Positions 14,440 to 25,966 of a stretch of DNA of 64,000 bases are shown here, one piece after another. The notes under the pieces are model-generated. The model ran no database searches, was not told where the DNA came from, and saw only the letters and a list, made by a program, of their open reading frames with translations. The DNA comes from Panagrolaimus kolymaensis (taxonomy: Eukaryota; Nematoda; Chromadorea; Rhabditida; Panagrolaimidae): positions 3,162,001 through 3,226,000 of the forward strand of contig JAJQJQ010000026.1 in the NCBI GenBank assembly GCA_028622995.1, read 5' to 3'. Both the position numbers and the translations under genes were made by a program. How positions within the stretch are numbered: the stretch's first letter is position 1; each line of letters starts with the position of its first letter.

Positions 14440-14613
14440 CTCTCTCTTTTTTCTCTAACTTGACAAGATTTTTTAGAATTTTTTTTCGGGGGCGAAAAAC
14501 TTGTGGGCGGGTATAAAGACAACAAAAACGATGGCAGCGGTGCCATCACTCACAATAGTGCACCTCAAAAAAAAAAAATAGCCGTAAGTTGCTGGATATA
14601 TAGATATACTCAC

Positions 14614-14757
14614 CATCATTGAGAGGAAAAGCTTGTCGTCTAGTCCTGAGAGATCGGCTCTCTCTATCTCTAAAGAACGGCAGCAGCAAACAGTTGCTGC
14701 TTTAAGCAATGATCGACCGATGTCGCTGCTGTTGCTTTGGCTCAGATTTGTCCGTTG
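14614..14757 (-). other. Possible upstream coding exon of the class C GPCR gene
   Basis: On the minus strand a 144-nt segment (48 codons, fully open) is bounded by acceptor 'TTTTTTAAG' at its 5' side and donor 'ATGATG|GTGAGT' at its 3' side. A small preceding exon, 14913-14899, begins ATGGCGACTCGGCTG and is followed by GTGAGT. Both segments are phase 0 and their base composition is less AT-biased than the surroundings. A phase-0 join to the acceptor immediately before 11349 would extend the receptor N-terminus by about 53 residues. No transcript evidence is available, so this may be an alternative first exon, a separate gene or chance. Confidence 0.3.
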
Positions 14758-15720
14758 CTTAAAAAAGTTGTAGTAGCTTTTTAATGCAAGAAGCAAAGAA
14801 ATGTCGGATATTCCAGCAGCAGTAACAAAAATGCAGATAGATCAAGCTTACAAAAAAAAGATAGATATCCCACTTTGGGACACATCGGACAAACTCACCA
14901 GCCGAGTCGCCATTATCGACGGACAAACCCCTGTGGCGGCGATTTTTATTTGTTTCTGGATGGAAACAAAAAAATAAAATGCCGGAGCTGTAATAAGCAA
15001 ACATATTTTTTCTTGTTGCTTCTATTGCATTTTGTACAATTTTGAATGTTTCTTTTGTTTGTTTAATGAAAAATATTTGAGGTGATTGGTTTAAAAAATA
15101 AATAAATAAACGTAGGAGCCTTTTTTGAACTTTCTTCTTTTTTTTCTAAATCTTTGATATATTTTTTTGCGCTGGTTTCTTTTGATTTTTTTTGATGAAG
15201 TGATTCTCGCTTTCCTTTTCTTTCGTTTCTTTTGTTTTTATGTGTTTCGTTTTTATAAAACCCTTCCTTTAAAAACAGTTAAAAACTTTTTTATGTAAAA
15301 TCGTAAATTTCCATATTCTTGTACGTACAAAATGGACGATACATAAATGTAAAAAAAAAAGATAAAAGGAGTGGCGAACTTCCATTAAAAGTTAAAATAA
15401 AAACTCTTCTTTTTTTTCGTTGCGGTTGCTGTTGCTTTGAGCCCCTTTGGGCATTGATTGGAGATGACTGCAACAGCATCATCAAGAGCAGCAGCAGTTG
15501 GTTAGTTGGTGGTAGTAGTGGCGATCGGCGTCGATGAAGGTGGCAGGCCGATGCTGTCCATAAAGATTGAATTAACTCCCTATTTTCCTTCTCCCTTTGT
15601 TGTCACCACCTTCCTTTAAATGCTTTCGATTTTTTTTTCTACATTTTTTTAAGTTAAATTCTTCATCAGCGTGAATTACGAGAGAGCCTTAATTTTTCGA
15701 GAACTTTAATTAAATCAATT

Positions 15721-15739
15721 TTTTTATTCTTATTTCTAG
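15721..15739 (+). promoter_or_regulatory. Likely spliced-leader (trans-splice) acceptor for pat-2
   Basis: TTTTTATTCTTATTTCTAG ends 20 bases before the pat-2 ATG. This is a classic nematode 3' splice site next to a start codon. It could instead be the acceptor of a 5' UTR intron. Confidence 0.55.
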
Positions 15740-15759
15740 GTACCGCCATTGACCGTATC

Positions 15760-18700
15760 ATGTTTGGGTCGCCTCTATTTTGGGCGAGGCCGCCATGGTT
15801 ATTTTTATGTTTTTTAATTATTATACAACAGTTGGCCTCTGTTAGCAGTTTTAATGTGGATGTTAAAAAGCCCTTAGTTCATAGATCCAGTGGCGGTGGA
15901 TCATTTGGTTATTCAATCGATTTTTATCATTCGGGTACAACAAAATAGTAAGTAACTGACCATTCAAAAAATAATAATAAAAACGCAACTTTTTTAAACA
16001 AAAAATTTTTTTTATAGTTTATTGGTTGGTGCTCCATTTGGACAATCAAGTCAACGGGGTATCGTTAATGGTGGCGTCGTATATGCTTGTGATGTTCGCA
16101 GTCAGCGATGTTCACAAATGCATTTTGATCAAACAGGTATGAAAAAAAATATTTCAAAGCGTCCACGCATTTTTTTCTTAACCAGCTGGCTGGCAAGAAA
16201 AATTCACTTTTCATTTTTCTTTATTTATTTTTTTGCAATTTAACAACCTTGAAAAAAAAACTTAAAAGAATTTTGTCGGCTGTTTTCTTTTTTTTATTGC
16301 CGACCGATTTTTATTGCAATTTAATTATCCGCAATTTACTTTTTTAAACATGAAAGAAAAATTTGCATTTAATGAATGACATTTATTTATTTTTTTAAGG
16401 AAATGAACAACGTCTTAATGGATCGACGAGACTTAACATTGAAGATAAATCATATCAAATGTTTGGAGCCACTGTGGTTGCATCCAAAAAGGGAAATGCC
16501 GCTCTTGTAAGCAATTAATTAATTTTCAAGCCGGTAAAATGAAAAAATAATATTTAGGCTTGTGCTCCACATTATAAATATTTTTTCTCTAAATTTGAAG
16601 TAATTGAACCTGTTGGAACTTGTTATTATGCAACAGATAATTTTCAAAAAATTGATGAATTTGCTCCATGCAGACAAGAACCAGCTCGACATGGTCATCA
16701 TCGATTTGGTTATGGCATGTGTGGCTTTAGTGCTGCTATTCCAGATGATGGAGATTCACACCTTTTTATTTCTGCTCCAGGTACATGGTATTGGCAAGGA
16801 GCAGTATTTTCACAAAATATCAATAATAAAACTGATCGACCCAATACTCGTGAAGGGCCAGCCCATACTGATCACCATCAAATGGGTAAACAAATTTGAG
16901 GCATTTTCAAATCTTCAAAAATAATTCTTTAGGTTATTCCACTGCTGCTGGTGATTTTGATGGCGATGGACTCGATGACATCGTTGCTGGTGTACCACGT
17001 GGAAATGAACTTGTTGGCATGGTTGGTATTTCTATTCCCTTTTTCACCCCACTCTTAAATTCAATTATTTACGATTTTTTTTATTTATTTTTTAGGTGTC
17101 AATTTACACTCGAGACCTTCATGGAATTGTAAATTTAACTGATGAAAAGGGGCAACGAGGTCAATATTTTGGTGGAAGTGTCGCCGTAACAGATTTAAAT
17201 AAGGATGGCCTCGATGATTTAATTGTAGGCTCTCCCTTTTACACTAATTACAAAACAGCTTATGATGCAAAAACTCAAGAACATAAACCTCTATATGATA
17301 TTGGAAAAGTTATGGTTTACATTCAAACTGGAGCAGGAACTTTTAAAGAACCCATTCATCTTCTTGGTCACTCACAATGGTCAAGATTTGGATATTCCAT
17401 TGCAGCTGCAGGCGATTTAAATGGAGATGGATACAACGATTTTATTGTGGGTGCTCCATATGATGGAGAAAATAAACGTGGAGCAGTTTATATTTATCAT
17501 GGTTCAGAAGATGGAGTTCGTGAAGAATTTACTCAAAGAATTAGCGCAAGCGATTTGAATCCTGATTTAAAATCTTTTGGATTTTCTGTTGCTGGTTCAC
17601 GGGATATTGATGATAATGGATATCCTGATATTGCTGTTGGCGCATCTGAAAGCAACCAAGCTGTTATTCTTCGGACTAAACCCGTTATGCAAATTACGGG
17701 ATCAGTTAAAACCAATAGAAAAACTATTAATTTGGAGGATAAACTTTGTTCAAGTGAATTTGGTCGAATGCCTTGGTTTGTTTCTAAATATTTTTAGTCT
17801 CATTTTAAATTTTGGAATTTAGTGAAAAGCTTAAATTTTGTATTAAATACAATGGTAAGCTTCGTCCTGAGCACAACAATCTCGATGTAAAAGTACAAAT
17901 CAGACTCGACAATAAAAAACTTGGTGAACCACGGGCGTTCTTCTCTCCTAAAGAATTAGTAAGCGTCTATAAAAAAATAATGATTCATCTCTCATTTTTT
18001 ATTTTTTATTGTTTTTAGGCCCGAAAACGTAATATTAAAATTTCGCCTGAATCGACATCAAAAAATCAACCAGATATTATTGAACAAACTTTAACGATGA
18101 CTAAGAATCGTGAACTTTGTGAAACGCATGATGTATATGTTCCTGATACAATTCGAGATAAAATTTCACCCATTATTATTAGCATAAATTATACTTATGT
18201 TGAAAAGCGACTTAGTGGTGATTTATTGGAACCAGCTGTGGATACAACTTTGCCTCAAGCATTTACGACGGAATTAGTCATTGAAAAAGATTGCGGTGAA
18301 GACAATGTTTGTATACCAGATTTAAAAATGACTGCAAAACCCACGCGTGAAAAGTTTACTCTTGGAACCACTGATAATTCTTTACTCACAAATGTATCAA
18401 TTACAAATTCCGGTGAAGCATCATATTTGACTCAATTATTTATCACCATTCCACCTGGATTTGAATATGGTGGAATTGAAAAGTATGAAACTAAACAATC
18501 TATTTCATGCTCGCCGTCTGAACATAATACAAACAAAAAAGATGAGCCATATGATTTTGTTTGCGATATTGGTAATCCATTGCCTGCAAATGAAAAAGTT
18601 GATTTCGGTGTTAGACTTACTGGAACCAATGTTGATACATCAAAAGAAAATGTTGAAGTTAAAATGAGAGTTAACAGTACAAATGTGGAAGCAGCTGGAC

Positions 18701-20001
18701 ATGAAAATGATAATGCTTTCACCATCAATGTTCCCCTTGAAATCAAAGCTCAACTTTCTCTCGTTGGTCGAAGTAATCCACCACAAGTTGATTATTCCGT
18801 TAAGAATCGCTCTGAAGCCGCTGATGCAACTTTTGATTTTGAAGTTGGCGAAGTTGTGAGCCATCTTTATCAAGTTATTAATCGTGGTCCAAGTACAGTG
18901 AAGCGAGCAACATTAGATATATTTTGGCCGAGCTTTTCTGAAGAAGGAAAACATTTACTTTATCTCATTGATTTACCATTTGTTAGTGATCCTGGAAAAG
19001 CTGTTTGCAAACTTAAGCAAGGTCAAAATGTTAATCCTGAAAGTTTAACCATTTCAAATCAACATATTCCTACAGCTTCACCATCTCCTATTGAAGATGA
19101 CTCTCTTGAAGACGATGATGATGAACACGATGAAGTTCGTAGAGTTAACGTTGATGGCGAAGAGGAAGAATTTGAAACGGAAAAAGAAAGATTTGAAGAT
19201 GATGAAGATTATAAACGTAAAAAGCGAGGAAGCCACAATCAAAAACACCGAAGGCAAACAAGCAAAGGTGAAATGAAACAAGCTCGACAACAAAAGGAAG
19301 CTATGAAACAAGCAGTAAAACTTGCAAAAGATGCAGGCCATGCTGTAGAATATCGAGGAAAGTTAAACCCTGCAGCAGTGAATTGTAATGCCATGAATTG
19401 CACTCAAATAACCTGCGATATTTCTGATCTAAAAGAAGATGATTTTGTTCTCATTGAAATTTTCTCTCGTGTTTGGACTAACACCCTTCTCGATGATGGA
19501 GCTTATGAAGCTGATATTTCGTCGTTAGCTATTGTACAAGTCACTGAATTGCCTCATACCACTACTTATCGACCTTTACCTCAAGTAGCAGCGGTATGTT
19601 TTTAAAAAGAGTTCTAAGGAGCGTCAATGTTTACTTTTCGTTTATTCTTCCTTTTATAGGTGACAACCGATGTTAATCCTGTTGACAATGAAGCTGAACA
19701 AAGTATACCATGGTGGCTTATATTGCTTGCAATACTTATAGCATTGTTGATTCTTGCATTGATTATTTTATGCTGTTGGAAGGTAAAATATTTGTTTATA
19801 TTTCTGATTCAACAGAAAAAGGATTCTAATCTTTTGTAATTTTTTTAGTGTGGTTTCTTCAAACGTGATCGACCACATTACGAAAAAGCGGAATTAAATA
19901 AAGGTGCAACCGCAACCAATGGTGATCATTATGCCGATAGTCAAGCTCGTTATGCTCCACCGCATACATATTCACCGGGTCGACATGGAACTCACGTATA
20001 A
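15760..20001 (+). CDS. pat-2: Integrin alpha subunit, RGD-binding (PAT-2/PS2/alphaV) type
   Basis: A type I membrane receptor linking matrix to the cytoskeleton; PAT-2 pairs with the beta subunit PAT-3 at muscle dense bodies. Ten exons (15760-15947, 16018-16136, 16400-16506, 16558-16885, 16933-17021, 17096-17775, 17823-17958, 18019-19593, 19660-19782, 19849-20001) join in frame to 1,165 codons. Seen in order: signal peptide; FG-GAP propeller repeats with Ca-binding loops 'DFDGDGLDD', 'DLNKDGLDD', 'DLNGDGYND', 'DIDDNGYPD'; thigh and calf domains; furin-like 'KRKKRG'; one TM helix; and 'GFFKRDRP'. 'TWYWQG' and 'DCGEDNVC' match the alphaV/PS2 class rather than the laminin (INA-1) class. A strongly acidic then basic insert of about 100 residues lies in the last extracellular domain around the cleavage site. 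Confidence 0.9.
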
Positions 20002-22181
20002 AAAAACAAAAGTGTCAAAAATTTACCTTCTGCCATCTTTGCCTTAATTCTTTTTATGTTTTTGTTTTTTATCTATTTTTTCTCTCCTTGCATTTAGCTG
20101 CTTTCTTATTCTTCTTCTTTGTTTATTCCACATTTATATTTTCGGAAGAAAGAATTTTGATTGGAAGCTTCTTAAATTTCACTAAATTTTTGTTTATCTC
20201 ACAAACACTGCCTTCCTTGTGCCACAAAAACCATGATTATTATTATTAATTTTAAAGGTGCCTTAAAATAAAAATCTTATCATCCTTCTTTTTCCCCTTC
20301 ATCTCTCTTTGCGTTATTAATATTTGTATTTAATTGATTTTTTCTTTAAACTTTTACTTTACTTTTTATTACTATTACTGCCCAAAGAAAAAAAATATTC
20401 TAAATGCTCAAATTTTTTATTTTTTGCAATATTCTTGTTTGTTGTCTGTTTTTTTGTTTTAAAGAAAAATGTCACTAAAAAAGCTTTAAGTTTTCGTTTT
20501 TTTTTCTTTCTCTTGTATCTGTTTTTAAGTAATTCGACACAGCTACTCTGACAGCTCTTTTTTTAAACTCATATTTTTTTAAGTATTATTGTTATTACTA
20601 AAAATAAACTTGCCACGATGTCCAAAATGAAGAAAAAAAGTTTTAAATAAAAATTATTAAAAAAATAAATATTTTTATCACTCATTATTATGTAAATTTT
20701 ATTTGTCGTCAAAAGATTAAAAAACAGAAGCACAAAAATGTGAAGAAAAGCAGCCGCTTTTTCAAAGTAAAAAAAAGCGCTGACCACAAAGCCTCTTTTT
20801 TGGCTGGCATATTTTTTTCTTTGTCAATGTGAGAAAAATAAAAAGTAAGCAGCAGCACTAATTACAACAAACAACGGCATTTTGTTACTGCAGCCGACAT
20901 TGCCATTGATGGCGGTGGTGGCGTAACCCCGGCCTTTTGCTCTCAAAACAAAACAAAAAAATGGGAGAAAAAAGAAATCACAACTGCGCGCAATGTCTTT
21001 CTCCTTGCTGGTTTCATTCATTTTTTTGTTTGAAACAAATGTTTTTTTCCTCTTTCATTTATTGTCTTTTTTGTTCAACCGGAAAAAGAACCATTTGCCA
21101 TATTTTTCCGCCAATCCCATTTAAAAAAAAGTTTGCGCGCTATTAATTTTTATTTTTTTTCGCCTTCGATTAAATCGATCCCTTTTGTATGTGTTTCTTC
21201 TCTTCCAGTTGGTAAATTTCAAAAGTTACCCCAAATGACTCATTTTTTGACATAATCAAACTTGACAAAGTAACAGAAATAATATTAAAAGTTTTTTGGA
21301 CTCCTAAAAAATTTCATAAATAAAAATTAACTTTATTTTAAAGTTTTTGTTTTTTAGCTTCGTGGTTTTTTAAAGGCTTTTTTTATTGCGGTATTTTTAC
21401 TTCTTTTTTTTTGAGAGAGATATACACGCCTTTATATTATCCCATTTCTTTGTTAGTCGCACATTCTTTCTCAATATAATCGCCATCAAAATAAAAAACT
21501 TTGTGTCTTTTTGTTCAAAAGGAGGCGACGAACCACTGCCATCGGTTGTTGTTGGTTCGGCGGTGGCGGTTTTTAGTTGTTATTCCCCATCCATTCTTCT
21601 TCATTATATTGAGCCGCAGCATCATTGGCGACTTGGCAGAGAGTTCATTCAACTAACTTACAATTTTCTTATATTCCCGTGCTGCATATTTTCCCCGTTA
21701 TTCCCGTTGATGATGTTTAGCGATCAACCAAAAAATGGACGACAAACGAGACGTCTTACATTTAGAGTAACGGACTGACAAACAAAACAAAAAATAACAG
21801 CGACAGCCAAGAGAAAAATTTTGCCTGGCGATATTCATCGTCAGTTAGTGGATGGATATTACTGAGCTGATGCTGCTCATCCTTTATCCATCCCCTCTCT
21901 GATTTGGTGCTCAAACTTTACGCTTTTATTTTTTTATAGCTTCAATATTTACTCCTCTCTTTTTTTGTTTTATCGAACAAAAACATTTGCGTAAAAATCA
22001 TTTTTTTTTCTCATTCAATTGTAAATTTTTGTTTCCCGCGCTGACATTTATTATTTTCTTTTTGTTATTGAAGAAAAATTAAAATTCCTTTAGACGAACA
22101 GTTAGTTATTTGTTGCGGTTGTATTTTGGACCTTTGCAAGAAAAACGTCTTGTCTCTTCTTGACTGAGCAGCAGCAGCATC
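20002..22181. other. 3' UTR of pat-2 and upstream region of the LASP gene
   Basis: No further gene recognised. The plus strand is T-rich. A GC-richer patch at about 21.52-21.78 kb could be an untranslated exon or promoter element of the downstream LASP gene. Confidence 0.5.
20267..20272 (+). terminator. Poly(A) signal AATAAA after pat-2
   Basis: A canonical AATAAA about 265 bases past the pat-2 stop codon. Confidence 0.5.
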
Positions 22182-24617
22182 ATGAACGCAATAAACAAAT
22201 GTGCAAGAGAAGGATGTGGAAAAACGGTTTATCCATTGGAAGAGCTCAAATGCCTTGATAAGGTAAGAAACACCTCTCTTTTAATATTACTATTTTTAAA
22301 TCTCCTTCGGAATTATTTTTCCATTAAATAAATTAAATATTTATTTTTATTAAATTTTTTTTGTAGGTTTGGCATAAACAATGTTTCAAATGCACTGTTT
22401 GTGGAATGACTTTGAACATGAAAACTTATAAAGGATATAATAAAATGCCATATTGTGATCCCCATTATCCTAAAACCGTTGCAACGGCGGTTGTTGAAAC
22501 TCCAGAAATGAAAAGACTTCAAGAAAACACAAAATATCAATCACAGGTAAATTCCATTTTTTTGTCGTTGTTGCCATTTTTTAAAGGTTAAAAATTACAC
22601 CTGCAAAAAAACGATGTTTTTCGATTGAAATTTTTTTGTTGTTTAAATTTTTTCTTTCTTTCCAATTGATGCATTGCCAAATGCCAGTGGGCATTGTTAT
22701 TCGCTATTTTTTTCAATTTTAATTTTATTTCTTTCTGTTACAACTAACTCTGATCAACAAAATATCCGCCGCAATAGAAAAAAAAAATTCTTTCCTTTGG
22801 ACAGCCGCCACCGTTCCCACAACAGCATTTTTCCTTTGTATTAAATCAGTTTATATTTTGCTGCCAGGTGTTTTAAAGAAATAAGAAAAAAAATTAATAG
22901 GGAGAGAGAGAGGCGAAAAATAAGAAACTAATTGAAGATGCTTAAGCTTTATCACATTTTTTCTTCTTCCACCCACTTTTTTGAAATATAATCATCAACA
23001 AAAAAGCATGCACCCGAAAAACCAAAAATAAATCACCAACACAAAAAAGATTTCTTAATTAAAAATCAATTTGAACTAACAAAATAACTTTGGAGGAGGA
23101 TAATCCTTTGAAAAAAAAGAAGATGAATCACGTAACAACAAAAGTTTTAAATTACAGGTCAAATACCACGCAGAATATGAAAAAATGAAAGGTCAAAAGA
23201 TAGATATCATGGATGATCCAGAAATGACCCGACATAAACAAAATTCTAAAGTTCAATCAAATGTTCAATATCACGGAGATATTGAAAAGAAAAAGCATCA
23301 AGAGGAGCAACGACCTAAAGATGAAGTAGTTAATACTGTTCCATCATCAAGTGAGTATTATTTTCATCCAATTAAGGTTACAATTTATGATTATAAAACA
23401 ACGCTTTAAAACAATTTGCTCTGACTTTCTTTTTTTTTCTATCAATCAGAGCTTTGCTTTATTTTTATTAACCATGACTTTCTTTCTAAAGTGCAAAAAA
23501 ATAAAATTTAGACTTCTATTTTCTATCTCTTTCCACATTTTTCCATCAAAAAATGTTTATATCAACACAAATTTTTAGAAAGCTTACTTTTACGTTTTTA
23601 AAAAATCTGTTTTCATGTTGCTAACTTTTTTCCTGCTTTTTTTACTTTTCTTTCTCTTTCTATTAACAAAGCTTGATAACCTTTTTAGCTTCTTACTACT
23701 CAACATCTAGTAGTAGTAATCAAAATATAAATGATCCATACTCTAACAATAAATCAACAAATGAATTTTATAATAACGACCATCCGTCTATAAACTATTC
23801 ACCTTACAGTAATAATCAATTATCAGAAGCAGCTCAATCAGGTACACTTATTTATTCAACGGAAAAAGGCGGAACAGGTAAAAAATATTGTGATCGTAGT
23901 TTTTTCGGTGTGCTGTGTTTGTTTCAAAAAATGTATATATTAACATTCAAAAAAATCTATTTTGGATTTTAAAGTTATACAAAAAATGTGATTAATTTCA
24001 GTAAATGCAACACCTAAAAATGTTGGAAGTATTGCTGATTATGATCCAATGAATGGTGAATGGGGATCAGCTGCTGCGAGTAAAAATGCCGAAAAAATCG
24101 GTTAGTAAATAAATAAAAAGCATGAGACTTAAATTAAAAGGGAATTTAATAACATAACTATAATCTGTAAAGTTTTCTAAATAATTAAAGCCTCGATTTG
24201 TCCAAATATTTGCATTTTTTAAAGACAAATTTTTACCGAAATAATATTTTTATAGAAGCCGCTCTTAGCAGTGGTCCAAAGAAAACAAAAGCTACCACCA
24301 AAAAGAAGGAAACCACAACAACGGAGAGTGCAGCAGCTGAAACACAAGAAGCTGCTCCAACTACGCCTTCAGCAACTTCAAAATCATCAACAAAAGAAGA
24401 TAAAAATACGGGTTTCACGGTTCGAGCCTTATATGATTACAATGCAGCAGATAAAGATGAAGTTGGCTTTTTGGAAGGCGATGTAATTGTAAATTGTCAA
24501 AAGGTTGATGAAGGATGGATAACTGGTACCGTTCAAAGAACTTTAACATGGGGAATGCTTCCAGCAAATTATGTTGAAAAAATTGTTCAACCTACTGGAA
24601 GATTCAAGCTTCATTGA
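22182..24617 (+). CDS. lasp-1: LASP: LIM, nebulin repeats and SH3 domain
   Basis: An actin-binding scaffold of muscle attachment and adhesion sites. Six exons (22182-22262, 22367-22546, 23158-23350, 23689-23877, 24002-24100, 24256-24617) give 367 residues. Residues 7-65 are a LIM domain ('[22 protein letters not shown]', 'YCDPHYP'). Two nebulin-like repeats follow ('[12 protein letters not shown]', '[11 protein letters not shown]'). The linker is Ser/Asn-rich and then Lys/Thr/Ala-rich. The C-terminal SH3 has '[15 protein letters not shown]' and 'GMLPANYV', as in human LASP1. The first zinc knuckle is C-x4-C where human LASP1 has C-x2-C. The third intron position carries a 611-bp intron. Confidence 0.93.
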
Positions 24618-25966
24618 TCCGACCAAGAAGAACAACAACAAGAAGAAAAAAAACTGACAAAGTATAATAATCCCGCCATTATCGGTGCTATGATCCAAAA
24701 AATGTCCCCCATATTTTTCTTTTCTACTTATTTTTTTGTATCAAAATTAATTTACAATAAAATCAAATTTATTGCTCACATACATGTGTCAATATAATAA
24801 TTTTAAATACAATTAATTATATATATAATTTACAATATAAAAGTAGTAATATCGACACATGCCACACCATGAGGCTTTTCTCAGTCGTATCTTGAGTGTT
24901 CATACAGCTCATAGCTTTGATAAGTTTGAATGCTACGAGTGCTTTTTATCTTGTTTTTGAAGTCAATTTTTTTCGAAATTTCTTATGTGAAAAAGTGTTA
25001 TGCAATTTTTTTTATAAAAAAACTTTTTTTTATACATTTTGAACGTTGAGCAAAAAGATGAAAAAGAGAGGCAAGAAAAAAATTATACATATATTCTTCT
25101 TGAAGAGACCAGTATTGTTTATGTTTAATTACTAGAGCTATCATAGTTTGATTTAGGCTTGAATCATCATGGAAGGTTTATCCAAGGAAAGGATCAAGCT
25201 TGTGGGATTTCTTCATATATGGCACTTTTGACATTGTTTGTGGTTTCTCCATTCTAAAAATTATTATTATTTAAAATAAAATTTTTAGATTAATTTTCGA
25301 GGGATGTAATTAATATTTTGTTGCTATTTGCGTTTAAAATTTGCAATATTTTTTTGATTGTTAGCCAATTTTGTGAAAGTTTTTTATTTTTATCTTCCAA
25401 ACTTTTACCGGAAAAATGTTCTCAAAATTTAGGCTTCTATTTCTAGAAACTCTTACTAAGCATGTATTTTCCTTGCAAAAAAAAACTCAAGAATCAAACA
25501 TTATTATTTATCCCGGATGTCATCGAGGATTTTGCAGATTTAGAAGGTTAAAATTTTTGATGTCTTTGATTCTTTTTTGACTAACTTTGAATTATTAAAA
25601 TTTGTGTTTGCAAAGTTTTTTACTTAATTTTTGAGTCTCATATTTTTATGGATGGGAAAAAACTAAAATAAAAATATTTTAATTAATTCTCAGAACTAAG
25701 AGTTTTATTATGTACTTAAAAAGCCATAAAAATCTCAATGAATCATTCTTATATTTTAGTCTTTTGCACTATTAAAATTTAAATCAAAATATTGCTTATT
25801 TTAAAACGAAAAAGCTTTTTGACTTATTTGTTTGTAATTTTAAACAAAACACAAATAGCATTAAAAAAAATCAGCTGAAAGGTATTGGTTTTGGTATCAG
25901 TTAAGTTGGTTGGGAGTAAATAAAAGATTAAATTAAACTGACACAAAGCACAAAATAAAAAAACAA
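24618..25966. other. Intergenic, convergent 3' ends
   Basis: The region between LASP and the minus-strand receptor. Only AT-rich sequence and the LASP poly(A) signal are seen; no gene recognised. Confidence 0.6.
24756..24761 (+). terminator. Poly(A) signal AATAAA after LASP
   Basis: AATAAA about 140 bases past the LASP stop codon. Confidence 0.5.

Larger units (their letters stand above)
11350..15759. other. Divergent upstream region between class C GPCR and pat-2
   Basis: A 4.4-kb region between two divergently transcribed genes, mostly homopolymeric A/T. GC-richer patches with CAG-like repeats lie at about 14.47-14.96 kb and 15.42-15.56 kb. The first contains possible minus-strand exons, listed separately. 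It probably holds both promoters. I see no tRNA or other RNA gene. Confidence 0.6.

Noticed and set aside
15760..20001. Laminin-type alpha integrin (INA-1-like)
   Set aside because: The propeller and thigh motifs ('TWYWQG', 'DCGEDNVC') match the alphaV/PS2 group better, although a furin-type site is present.
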